Shown: in pieces, positions 33,637-40,924 of the stretch
How the letters are laid out: each line of letters starts with the position of its first letter
Position numbering within the stretch: position 1 is the first letter of the stretch
Translations under genes and position numbers: made by a program
Notes under the pieces: generated by a model
Databases searched by the model: none
Told to the model about the DNA's origin: nothing
The model's input: only the letters and a program-made list of their open reading frames with translations
Assembly: GCF_000498475.1 (NCBI RefSeq)
Contig: NZ_AVBI01000012.1
Coordinates: forward strand, 62,001-126,000
Length of the DNA: 64,000 bases
Direction of reading: 5' to 3'
Source: Flavobacterium cauense R2A-7
GTDB taxonomy: Bacteria; Bacteroidota; Bacteroidia; Flavobacteriales; Flavobacteriaceae

Positions 33637-35127
33637 TTATTCAAAAACATATTTTTCCAATCCGGGCCAGAGTTGCTTTAGTTTTACTCTTGGTTTTCGG
33701 CAAACGTAAATCGGAATATTATTCTCTTCGTCAATGGCATATTTATGCGTTACCATTTTAACAAGTGTGTGTTCTTCAAAAAACTCATAAACCACATCTT
33801 TTTCATTTCCGACACTTATAAAAACTTCTCCTTCATGCTCGCCCGGGCCCCATGTCCAGAAACTGCCGTGACGACAAACCGGATCCGGTAAACCGTATTT
33901 TTCTCCTAATATTTTTACAGCTCCCGCTTCGCCGTAATTCTCTGCCAGAATAATGCATTTGTTCTTTTCAGCTTTTGGCAATGTTCGATACAGACTATCC
34001 ACTAATTTCACCTGTTCGTCCCATCCGAACATATCAGCGTAATCTCCCGTCAGGATAATTCTTCCGTCTTTTTCAGGTTGCAGTTTGTTGTACGCTACAA
34101 ATTCATCAATTGGTAAAATCGGAGTTGCCATCGGAATAAAGAAAATCGTCGGCACAAATAAAACGGCTGCCACTACATAATTCCAAACAGGTTTTCGTTC
34201 CAGTAACTTTTCAACTTTCACTGCCCCAAAAGCGAACAGCATCGGATAAATAGCAAAGAAATAATAGGCTTTTGACTGTAAGAACCACATTGTAAAAAAG
34301 ATAACCAAAACGGCTACGCCAATACTTTTGTATTTTTTTAATTCCTTATCTAAGAAACAGGCCGACAATCCGATAAGGCTGATAATTAATGTAAACGGCA
34401 TTTTCAGTTGTTCCAGCGCAAAATCGTAGGCCCCGATTTCATCTAGCTGACTTTCTTTTAATTGCTGCATATGCATCAAAAGCGGAAAATGATGCTGGTA
34501 TTGCCAGATGATATTCGGTAAAACGATTATGAATGCAATACTTCCGGAGAGGTAAATCCATTTGCTTCGGAATACTTTTCCTTTCTCAAAAAACAACAAC
34601 CCTATGGCGATTCCCAATCCCCAAACTACAAAAGTGTATTTGTTCAGGAGTCCGATTCCCGCTGTAATTCCGAGATAAATAAGAAATTTTATGTTTTCCG
34701 TATTCAGATAGCGAACAAGGAAATAAAACCCTAATGTCCAGAAAAACTGATCGAAAGCCACGGGTTGAAAAAGTGTATGGTTCCGAAAGAAAGGAATAAA
34801 AGCCAAAACTGAAATTCCCGCCAATAAAATTGCGTTTTTCTTTCCACCGAGTTCTTTGGCAATCATACAACACAGTACCAGAATTGCAATACCCGCTAAT
34901 GTTGGAAACAATCGCACACCCGAAAGCGAATACCCAAATAAAAAATGTACCAACTTCCCTACAACCGCTATAAATGGTGGGAATTCCATATACCCCCAAT
35001 CCAAATGCTCGCTTACGGACAAATGCAGTAATTCATCCCGATGAAAACCATAATTGCGGTTCGCAACAAGATGAATTAGTAATTTTACAAACGATAATGC
35101 AATGATAATCGGAAAGTATTTCTTCAT
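33637..35127 (-). CDS. Glycosyltransferase family 39 (PMT/ArnT-like) membrane protein
   Basis: A 496-residue inner-membrane protein with about ten to eleven hydrophobic segments in the first 345 residues and a periplasmic soluble C-terminus of about 150. NYGFHRDELLHLSVSEHLDWGY (split about 25-46) contains the catalytic Asp-Glu of the first periplasmic loop and, with MEFPPFIAVVGKL, is typical of PMT_2/ArnT-like transferases. These use polyprenyl-phosphate sugars to glycosylate lipid A, lipids or proteins. It is located between the LytTR gene and the 2TM genes, bounded on both sides by octamer arrays, which suggests it may be a separate insertion into the two-component locus. Confidence 0.85.
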   Translation of the reverse strand: MKKYFPIIIALSFVKLLIHLVANRNYGFHRDELLHLSVSEHLDWGYMEFPPFIAVVGKLVHFLFGYSLSGVRLFPTLAGIAILVLCCMIAKELGGKKNAILLAGISVLAFIPFFRNHTLFQPVAFDQFFWTLGFYFLVRYLNTENIKFLIYLGITAGIGLLNKYTFVVWGLGIAIGLLFFEKGKVFRSKWIYLSGSIAFIIVLPNIIWQYQHHFPLLMHMQQLKESQLDEIGAYDFALEQLKMPFTLIISLIGLSACFLDKELKKYKSIGVAVLVIFFTMWFLQSKAYYFFAIYPMLFAFGAVKVEKLLERKPVWNYVVAAVLFVPTIFFIPMATPILPIDEFVAYNKLQPEKDGRIILTGDYADMFGWDEQVKLVDSLYRTLPKAEKNKCIILAENYGEAGAVKILGEKYGLPDPVCRHGSFWTWGPGEHEGEVFISVGNEKDVVYEFFEEHTLVKMVTHKYAIDEENNIPIYVCRKPRVKLKQLWPGLEKYVFE

Positions 35128-35136
35128 TTATTTTGG

Positions 35137-35168
35137 AGTTACTTAGGTTCTGAGGCGCTAAAGTACTG
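35137..35168. repeat. Octamer array, four units
   Basis: Units AGTTACTT, AGGTTCTG, AGGCGCTA and AAGTACTG begin nine bases upstream of the GT39 start codon. Confidence 0.7.
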
Positions 35169-35197
35169 AGATTTGTTTTTCTTCTTAGGTATGTTTC

Positions 35198-35253
35198 TGA
35201 TTTTCGCAATCTGATTTCTGCCTTCTGCAATCTGCAATCTGACCACTGAAATC
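35198..35253. repeat. Heptamer array (TGnnnTC), eight units
   Basis: Eight 7-bp units in exact register: TGATTTT, CGCAATC, TGATTTC, TGCCTTC, TGCAATC twice, TGACCAC, TGAAATC. The last unit overlaps the stop codon of the 2TM gene at 35252. Confidence 0.8.
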
Positions 35254-35569
35254 ACTCCCATTTCTCCTGTTTGTCTTTGTTCATCAACTCTTTTATTTTC
35301 TTCTCTTCCCATTCTTTCCCAAAGATTAAATGGTGTCCGAACACACTCACGCCATGCGCCAGCAAACCGATTCCCCAGAAAAAGGCCGTAAAAAAGTTTT
35401 CAAACTGAAAATAGCTTTCTCCGGGATCTAAATTGCTGATATTTAAAAAAACAATCATAATATTCACCAGAATGTAAGCAACCAGATGGGAATAAAATCC
35501 TTTCAGTCGTTTCACCCTTCGTTGGGCATACTGATAGCGTTCTTCAAAGTTGTTCTCGAAATGATCCAT
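35252..35569 (-). CDS. 2TM domain protein (third of three)
   Basis: A 105-residue membrane protein with the 2TM domain: an amphipathic RYQYAQRRVKRLKGFYSHL lead, a first membrane segment (LVAYILVNIMIVFLNI), a polar loop, then a second segment (FFWGIGLLAHGVSVFGHHL), ending with GKEWEEKKIKELM. The R/KRV..xKGFY and GIG...HG motifs are shared with the genes at 35578 and 35886 and with the C-terminus of the histidine kinase at 36215. The function of 2TM proteins is not established; linkage to LytS/LytTR suggests a sensory or modulatory role. It is the last gene of the kinase operon. Confidence 0.88.
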   Translation of the reverse strand: MDHFENNFEERYQYAQRRVKRLKGFYSHLVAYILVNIMIVFLNISNLDPGESYFQFENFFTAFFWGIGLLAHGVSVFGHHLIFGKEWEEKKIKELMNKDKQEKWE

Positions 35570-35577
35570 AACAACGA

Positions 35578-35895
35578 TTATTTAAATTGATTTTTACGAC
35601 GTTCCTCCTCTTCCATAAACTCTTTCATTTTTCGCTCTTCCCAGTCTTTCCCTAAAAAAGGCATGCGATTAAAAACGCGTAATCCGTGAAAAAGCACTCC
35701 GATTCCCCATCCCAGCATCGGCCAGTAAAACCATAAATGTTCCGGCGACGTTAATAAATTAACGATCATCAAAAACACATTCACCACAATGTAAGCCGTC
35801 AGGTTTCCGTAAAATCCTTTCACTTCCTGCACTCTCTTTTTAGCTAAGTTATAGCGTTCCTCTTCTGTATAATTTCGTTCCATGATTATTGCCAA
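35578..35895 (-). CDS. 2TM domain protein (second of three)
   Basis: A 105-residue membrane protein. RYNLAKKRVQEVKGFYGNL precedes a first hydrophobic segment (TAYIVVNVFLMIVNLL). The second is WPMLGWGIGVLFHGLRVF, and the tail GKDWEERKMKEFMEEEERR is strongly charged. It is the most typical member of the four 2TM sequences here. The start overlaps the end of the upstream 2TM gene by ten bases, and the next 2TM gene follows after eight bases, so the three are translated as a unit. Its role is inferred only from context with the LytS kinase. Confidence 0.88.
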   Translation of the reverse strand: MAIIMERNYTEEERYNLAKKRVQEVKGFYGNLTAYIVVNVFLMIVNLLTSPEHLWFYWPMLGWGIGVLFHGLRVFNRMPFLGKDWEERKMKEFMEEEERRKNQFK

Positions 35896-36212
35896 TTTTG
35901 ATGGTTTGATTCCGAATTTAAAATCTTATTCATTTGTCGGTCTTCCCAATTTTTACCCAACACAATTTCTTTCATAAATAATTTAAGTCCCTGAACAACT
36001 AAAACCACTGTCCAGCACAACATAAAAAACCAGTTTATAAATTCAAGCGGTGGAAAATTAAGCGGTACATTACAGTATTTCTTCAAAATAAAAACCGTCA
36101 TTCCGATGGCATACATAAACAAATGCTTAAAAAAACGTTTGATTTGATGAACCCGTCTGGCCGCTATTGCTTCCAGTTCCATCTGCTGATAATTTGTTGT
36201 ATTGCTTCTCAT
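35886..36212 (-). CDS. 2TM domain protein (first of three)
   Basis: A 108-residue membrane protein and a divergent 2TM member. AIAARRVHQIKRFFKHLFMY leads into a first segment (YAIGMTVFILKKY), and FFMLCWTVVLVVQGLKLF replaces the usual W..GWGIG..HG. The C-terminal GKNWEDRQMNKIL keeps the family ending. The GIG...HG glycines and histidine are lost here (VLVVQGLKL), so if those residues matter for sensing this paralogue may differ in function. It starts two bases after the kinase stop and overlaps the next 2TM gene. Confidence 0.82.
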   Translation of the reverse strand: MRSNTTNYQQMELEAIAARRVHQIKRFFKHLFMYAIGMTVFILKKYCNVPLNFPPLEFINWFFMLCWTVVLVVQGLKLFMKEIVLGKNWEDRQMNKILNSESNHQNWQ

Positions 36213-36214
36213 CC

Positions 36215-37552
36215 CTATTTCCAGTTTTGCTTTTCGTTGTCTTTATTCAGAATCTCTCTCATTTTGCGTTCTTCCCAGCGCGAACCGTAGCCAAAAATTC
36301 CAAATCCGTGCATAATTAATCCCATTCCCCAACCCAATGTCGGAAACCAAAACCATTGGAATTTAGACGAAAACTGCAGATTGATAAAGATTAAAAACGG
36401 AATCACAACACAATACGAAATCAAGCTTCCGTAAAAACCACGAATGGCTTCCACTCTTTTCTTGGCATTATAATAAGCCGAATCGTCGTTATGATTAAAA
36501 GTTGCTTCCATAATTCCTACTTGTTTGGTTAATAACGGTAGTGCTACCGTAAATTCTTTTTCATTTTGTGTGATGCTGACTTTACGGTCGGTTAAAATGG
36601 CGTACCGACTGATGATGTTTTGCAATCCGACACCCTGACGGTCTTTCAGCACTTCTTTTTTCTGATAATCGTTTTGCACTATCAGGCAGTTATCGCGTTC
36701 AAAAATCCGGATATGTAACGGCTTCTTTTCGCTAACCACATTGTGTTTTACAGTGTTTTCCAATAACAACTGCAACGATAATGGAACCACTTTAGCTTCC
36801 GGATTGTTCACTTTTTCCGGCAATTCGTAGAAAATACTGTTCTCGAAACGCATTTTCAGCAAATTCATATAGGTTTTGGCAAAAGCAAGTTCTTCTTCAA
36901 TACTCACCAGTTCCTTGTCGCGCTGTTCGAGAACATAGCGGTAAATTTTTGAAAGTGATGCCGTGAACTTCTGTGCATTTTCCGGATTTTCCTCAATCAG
37001 CGAACTCAATACATTCAAACTGTTGAACAAAAAATGCGGATCAATCTGATTCTTTAAACTCTCAAACTTCGCCGAAGCCGTTCCCGCAATAATTTTCTGT
37101 TGCTTCACCCTGTTCTCCTGATACGAACGGTAGAAATAGCCCAAATGAACAACAAGCGTAATAATAAATGTCACTATCGTTGCCACCACATAATTCCCCG
37201 CGTGTTCGTGAGCCAGAAAATCTTCTAAAGTGCTTTTGTTGATGACCACTTCTTCAAAAACCCGCAACAGGAAAATAATAAAAACGGAGGTAAAAAAAGA
37301 ACTTATAAATCCGATGAGTAATCGTTTAAACGAAAACCGGTCATCGTTAAAAATGCGGTCTAAAAAAATGAACAATATCGAATTCGCCATATACAAACAA
37401 ACCGAATACAATAACGTATACTGCAGGTTCATGAGCAATCGCCGATCCAGGTCAATGTTACCGCCGGTTATCCAGGTAATGAATAACAGCAGAAAAAAAA
37501 CCATCAGCCCAATGGCAACCGAACGTAAAAAATGTTTCAGATATATATTCAT
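36215..37552 (-). CDS. LytS-type sensor histidine kinase with C-terminal 2TM domain
   Basis: A 445-residue hybrid. Four N-terminal membrane helices (about 11-29, 43-66, 79-98, 122-142) are followed by a short coiled coil and the HisKA_7TM/LytS-type His_kinase domain: NQIDPHFLFNSLN with phospho-acceptor His173. The ATPase part has LSLQLLLENTVKHN near 265 (N box) and RQGVGLQNIISRY near 320 (G box). After about residue 350 a complete 2TM domain is fused (AKKRVEAIRGFYGSLI ... GWGMGLIMHGFGIF ... WEERKMREIL). The fusion links the three stand-alone 2TM proteins directly to kinase function. Partner: LytTR regulator at 32824. It heads the operon. Confidence 0.9.
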   Translation of the reverse strand: MNIYLKHFLRSVAIGLMVFFLLLFITWITGGNIDLDRRLLMNLQYTLLYSVCLYMANSILFIFLDRIFNDDRFSFKRLLIGFISSFFTSVFIIFLLRVFEEVVINKSTLEDFLAHEHAGNYVVATIVTFIITLVVHLGYFYRSYQENRVKQQKIIAGTASAKFESLKNQIDPHFLFNSLNVLSSLIEENPENAQKFTASLSKIYRYVLEQRDKELVSIEEELAFAKTYMNLLKMRFENSIFYELPEKVNNPEAKVVPLSLQLLLENTVKHNVVSEKKPLHIRIFERDNCLIVQNDYQKKEVLKDRQGVGLQNIISRYAILTDRKVSITQNEKEFTVALPLLTKQVGIMEATFNHNDDSAYYNAKKRVEAIRGFYGSLISYCVVIPFLIFINLQFSSKFQWFWFPTLGWGMGLIMHGFGIFGYGSRWEERKMREILNKDNEKQNWK

Positions 37553-37561
37553 TTTAGTAAG

Positions 37562-37601
37562 AGTAACTGAGTGACTAAGTAACTAAGTTGCTGAGTCACT
37601 T
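37562..37601. repeat. Octamer array, five units
   Basis: Units AGTAACTG, AGTGACTA, AGTAACTA, AGTTGCTG and AGTCACTT fill the gap between the kinase start codon and the TPR-gene stop codon. Confidence 0.85.
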
Positions 37602-37607
37602 AAAGAT

Positions 37608-38237
37608 TTATTTCCCGCAATTTTTTAAAGCTTCCTGTGCTCTGTCCAATCCCCAACTTGGGTGAAAAGCAGTTTCCGGTTTAAATTTAGCAAATAACCC
37701 TAAAGAACGCTCAATTTCCGCACACATTGGTTTGGTATCCGTACCCCAATATTTCGCGCCCCCAATTTCAAATTCAGCTTTAGAAAACACCACTCTTGGG
37801 TTTTCCGGTGCAATGGCTTGTGCTTTATAGTATTGTTCCATGGCTTTACTGGAATATTTCATACCGTTAGCCATAGGATCCTGAACAATCCACGCCGTAT
37901 AAATCATCGCCTGTGCCACCATTAATTCGGCGTTATTCGGACTGATAGCCGTAGCATTGTCCAAAGCCTGTTGTGCTTTATCCAAATAAGCAGGTGCTTT
38001 CGATTTATCCTGCGATTTGAATACTTCAATCGTATTAATAAACGCTACATAATAATTAGGCAGCCAGTTTGTTTTTTCCACCGATGCAATTCTTTCAAAA
38101 ATAGCAGTTGCTTCTGCCGTTTTACCTTCTTTCCACAATCCCATGGCTTTCCCCATTCCTTGTTCGTACTGTGATGGCGACTGCGCAAATGCCAATCCGC
38201 AGATAAAAAATACTAATGATGTGATAATTCTGATCAT
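37608..38237 (-). CDS. Secreted TPR-like protein
   Basis: A 209-residue protein with an N-terminal signal peptide (MIRIITSLVFFICGLAFAQ). The mature part has tetratricopeptide-like helices: GLWKEGKTAEATAIFERIA (about 33-51), AYLDKAQQALDNATAISPNNAELMVAQAMIY (about 82-112, two helices) and QAIAPENPRVVFSKAEFEIG (about 135-154). It is probably periplasmic. Its promoter carries the same LytTR-type operator as the TonB receptor gene just upstream on the same strand, so the two should be co-regulated although transcribed separately. The role is unknown; linkage suggests an accessory factor for the receptor. Confidence 0.82.
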   Translation of the reverse strand: MIRIITSLVFFICGLAFAQSPSQYEQGMGKAMGLWKEGKTAEATAIFERIASVEKTNWLPNYYVAFINTIEVFKSQDKSKAPAYLDKAQQALDNATAISPNNAELMVAQAMIYTAWIVQDPMANGMKYSSKAMEQYYKAQAIAPENPRVVFSKAEFEIGGAKYWGTDTKPMCAEIERSLGLFAKFKPETAFHPSWGLDRAQEALKNCGK

Positions 38238-38293
38238 AATTTCTTTTTGTTTAATTTGTTTATTGATGATTAAAACTCTTTTAATTTATACGT

Positions 38294-38301
38294 CAAATGT
38301 A
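38294..38301 (-). promoter_or_regulatory. -7 promoter box of the TPR gene
   Basis: The minus strand reads TACATTTG, a perfect TAnnTTTG box, 56 bases before the TPR start codon and exactly 33 bases from the proposed operator. Confidence 0.6.
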
Positions 38302-38332
38302 AGTCGGTTTCCCAATCCGTAAAACTTATCCT

Positions 38333-38364
38333 TACCGAACTGTCGAAATTTGAGGATGAATTGT
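38333..38364 (-). promoter_or_regulatory. Putative LytTR operator of the TPR gene
   Basis: On the minus strand, half-sites ACAATTCAT and ACAGTTCGG lie 21 bp apart. LytTR sites are two imperfect direct repeats of roughly ACNGTTNRK at this spacing. The pattern, orientation and 33-bp distance to the -7 box are the same as at 40658-40689. Confidence 0.7.
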
Positions 38365-38370
38365 TTTTTT

Positions 38371-38440
38371 AGTTGGTGAGTTTCTTAGTTTCTTAGCATT
38401 TAACCACTCAGCTACTCAGTCACTCAACTACTCAGAAACT
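38371..38440. repeat. Inverted octamer arrays with 6-bp spacer (gene-less module)
   Basis: Three units (AGTTGGTG, AGTTTCTT twice) are followed by a 6-bp centre and five inverted units (TAACCACT, CAGCTACT, CAGTCACT, CAACTACT, CAGAAACT). It resembles the S23 modules with the gene removed. It ends four bases before the TonB-receptor stop codon. Confidence 0.8.
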
Positions 38441-38444
38441 CCAA

Positions 38445-40598
38445 TTACAAATTCTCCAACTGATTCTTACTCTTATCCTGACTAATCGTCCAGAAGAACC
38501 CGATAAAAAAGAAACGGTCTGCCGGTTGTGTAATTGCCTGACGCTGAAATTGCCCTGCCAAATCCGGTGAATTCGCATACTGGTAGCCAAAAACATTATT
38601 ATTCCCCAATACATTCGATACCGAAAAATACAAAATCTTTTGTTGCGAAAGCAAATACGCCCAACTCATACTCAAACTGTTATAGCTTTTGGTCTTCCCG
38701 TTCATAAAAGCGGTTTCGTTCGGATTGTCGTAAGGTCGTCCCGTAGCAAAACTATTGGTAACACTCAACTGCGATTTCCAATCGTTAATCCAGTATTTCC
38801 CCACTAAGGAAAGTGTGTGATTGGCCACAAAATTCGGCGTTACTTTCGCTTCATAGTTCTTATAATCGCGCTTGCTGTCGATAAACGAATAGGAAACCCA
38901 GTAATCCAGATTCTTAACCGATTTATTATCCCTCCAAAACACATCCAGTCCTTTTGCATAACCATAACCATTGTTGTTGTATTGGCTGTTAAACAATGGC
39001 ATATTGCTGTCGTATTTCACCAAATCCTTGTAATCTTTAAAGAAAACTTCGGCACGCAGGGTTTTTCCGTTGGTTGCATACAGGTAATTTAAAATATAAT
39101 GCGTTGTTTTTTCATAATTGAAATCGGAGTGGAATTTAAGATAATCCTGTTTCGGGTTCTGATGAAAATCGCCATAGGCAACCGACACCTGTCCGTTCTT
39201 ACTCGTTTTATACGCCAATGAAACTCTCGGATCTACGGTACTTTTACCTAACAAATCGCTATTCATAGCTCTCACGCCCACTTTAGCCGCCAATTTCTTC
39301 GAGAAGAAAATATCCGTTTCCACAAATGCAGCTCCTATAGTGTTGCGATAGCCGTAAGTGAAATCCCCAAACGAATAGTCTTTATACGTTTCATCAAAAT
39401 CGGTAATGAAATAATCCCCGCCGAAAGTCAGATTAATACGGTCCGAAAACTTCTTGGTCAGCTTCAGTTTCATATGCGACGCATTTTCGCGGTTGTTCAA
39501 ATCGTTTACATCCAATCCGATTTTGTTCTGACTAAATCCGAAACTAATCCCCGTCTGAATGCTCCAGCCTGATCCAAAACTTCCTTTATAGGACGAATTC
39601 AGATAAAAATTATTGTTCTTCGTATCCACATTTAAAGGTGTTACCGAATTCACATCTTTCTGATTCAGATTAAACATCGCATAATCAAAAGCGGCATAAA
39701 ACTTAAACAATCCGTTCTCAAAACTTCTTCTGAACACCGATTCGCCCGATAGCGATTGATACGGTTTTACCCAGTCGACATTCTGTTTAATCACCTTCTG
39801 ATACGGTTCCAGGTTGATGTAAGAGGTATTAAACGTCAAGGAACTTTTCTTCCATTTCTGTGTATTACTTGCTCCTAAACCAACCGTCATAAAAGACAGG
39901 TTGGTTTGTTCCTGATCGGCTTCATTCGTGGTATTTAACAACAAAACGCTCGACAATGCATCGCCAAATTCTGCCGAATACCCTCCGGTGGAAAACGTCA
40001 TACCGCTAAATAAGAACGGAGAGAAGCGTCCCCGAGTGGGTAAATTGTTCGCCGTAGCGCCATAAGGCTGTGCCACTCGAATTCCGTCCACATAGGTTTG
40101 GGTTTCGTCGGATTCCCCACCGCGCACGAACAACCTTCCGCTCTCGCCTACAATCTGTGCGCCCGGTAAAGTCTGCAATGCTCCGATAATATCCCCAGCC
40201 GCTCCAGCCGTGGTCACAATATCCAGTGGTTTCAACGCCGATACTTTCGAATTGTCGCCCGCCTTAAACGTTCCAGCCGAAATCACCACTGCATCTAATG
40301 TATTCACGCTTTCCCGCAACTTCAGAGTTTGTGGCTGATAGGTTTCAATCACAATTGCGGTGCGCTGGGTTTCAAAACTCAAATAAGTCACCACTAAAGT
40401 CTGATTCCCTTTTTCAGTTGTCGTAAAGGTAAAATCGCCTTTAGCATCGGAAGTCGTACCATCGTAAGCGCCTTCTATAAAAACGTTGGCGCCTTCAATC
40501 GGTCTTCCTTTATTATCGGTTACTTTTCCCGAAATCGTGGTTTGTGCCAAAAGGCTCATACTGTACAAGGCAACTAAAAATGTGAATACGGTTTTCAT
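38445..40598 (-). CDS. TonB-dependent outer-membrane receptor
   Basis: A 717-residue receptor with a signal peptide (MKTVFTFLVALYSMSLLAQ). A CarboxypepD_reg-like domain (about 20-100: ISGKVTDNKGRPIEGANVFI) is followed by a plug domain with VQTLPGAQIV-like sequence (GALQTLPGAQIVGESGRLF, about 142-160) and FVRGGESDETQTYVDGIRV, then a 22-strand barrel to the C-terminus. A short signal-transducing N-terminal domain is absent. There is no SusD partner, so a metal, siderophore or small-molecule ligand is likelier than glycan. A LytTR-type operator sits 33 bases upstream of its -7 box, implying control by the LytS/LytTR pair encoded about 3-7 kb away. Confidence 0.93.
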   Translation of the reverse strand: MKTVFTFLVALYSMSLLAQTTISGKVTDNKGRPIEGANVFIEGAYDGTTSDAKGDFTFTTTEKGNQTLVVTYLSFETQRTAIVIETYQPQTLKLRESVNTLDAVVISAGTFKAGDNSKVSALKPLDIVTTAGAAGDIIGALQTLPGAQIVGESGRLFVRGGESDETQTYVDGIRVAQPYGATANNLPTRGRFSPFLFSGMTFSTGGYSAEFGDALSSVLLLNTTNEADQEQTNLSFMTVGLGASNTQKWKKSSLTFNTSYINLEPYQKVIKQNVDWVKPYQSLSGESVFRRSFENGLFKFYAAFDYAMFNLNQKDVNSVTPLNVDTKNNNFYLNSSYKGSFGSGWSIQTGISFGFSQNKIGLDVNDLNNRENASHMKLKLTKKFSDRINLTFGGDYFITDFDETYKDYSFGDFTYGYRNTIGAAFVETDIFFSKKLAAKVGVRAMNSDLLGKSTVDPRVSLAYKTSKNGQVSVAYGDFHQNPKQDYLKFHSDFNYEKTTHYILNYLYATNGKTLRAEVFFKDYKDLVKYDSNMPLFNSQYNNNGYGYAKGLDVFWRDNKSVKNLDYWVSYSFIDSKRDYKNYEAKVTPNFVANHTLSLVGKYWINDWKSQLSVTNSFATGRPYDNPNETAFMNGKTKSYNSLSMSWAYLLSQQKILYFSVSNVLGNNNVFGYQYANSPDLAGQFQRQAITQPADRFFFIGFFWTISQDKSKNQLENL

Positions 40599-40618
40599 GC
40601 TGTTTTATTTTAACAGGA

Positions 40619-40626
40619 CAAATTTG
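40619..40626 (-). promoter_or_regulatory. -7-like box of the TonB receptor gene
   Basis: The minus strand reads CAAATTTG, one mismatch from TAnnTTTG. Its distance to the operator (33 bases between) is identical to that at the TPR gene. A weak box is expected at an activator-dependent promoter. Confidence 0.5.
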
Positions 40627-40657
40627 CATCAGAAAAACCACACTTTACAAAAAAGAA

Positions 40658-40689
40658 TGCCGAATTGTTATTTTTTAAGGATGAACTGT
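40658..40689 (-). promoter_or_regulatory. Putative LytTR operator of the TonB receptor gene
   Basis: On the minus strand, half-sites ACAGTTCAT and ACAATTCGG are 21 bp apart, aligning without gaps to the site at 38333-38364 (conserved core CARTTCATCCTYAAA, then CARTTCGGYA). It is centred about 62 bp upstream of the expected transcript start. Confidence 0.72.
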
Positions 40690-40692
40690 TTT

Positions 40693-40743
40693 TTTGAAAG
40701 GGACTGAGGTACTATGGCGCTAAGAAACTAAGGTTTGCAATCG
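40693..40743 (+). repeat. 51-bp direct repeat, copy 1 (contains octamer array 40699-40730)
   Basis: Starts TTTGAAAGGGACTGAGGTAC and ends GGTTTGCAATCG. It differs from copy 2 at three positions. Four octamers (AGGGACTG, AGGTACTA, TGGCGCTA, AGAAACTA) lie inside. Confidence 0.85.
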
Positions 40744-40807
40744 TCTACCGGATAATAATTAATGACTCATATTATTACTCCGTTAGTATAATTCTAAAAA
40801 CGTTTTT

Positions 40808-40833
40808 GTCATTTCGACGAAGGAGAAATCCCA
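40808..40833. repeat. Half copy of REP-like repeat
   Basis: GTCATTTCGACGAAGGAGAA followed by ATCCCA is one arm of the REP-like family; no matching second arm was found. It lies between the two 51-bp direct repeats. Confidence 0.5.
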
Positions 40834-40860
40834 TCATCAAAGACAAGTTTTCTTTTTAAT

Positions 40861-40911
40861 TTTGAAAGGGACTAAGGTACTGTGGAGCTAAGAAACTAAG
40901 GTTTGCAATCG
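40861..40911 (+). repeat. 51-bp direct repeat, copy 2 (contains octamer array 40867-40898)
   Basis: Starts TTTGAAAGGGACTAAGGTAC and ends GGTTTGCAATCG, 168 bp from copy 1. Similarity weakly continues to CCGGATA on the right of both copies. Confidence 0.85.
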
Positions 40912-40924
40912 ATTTCCGGATACT

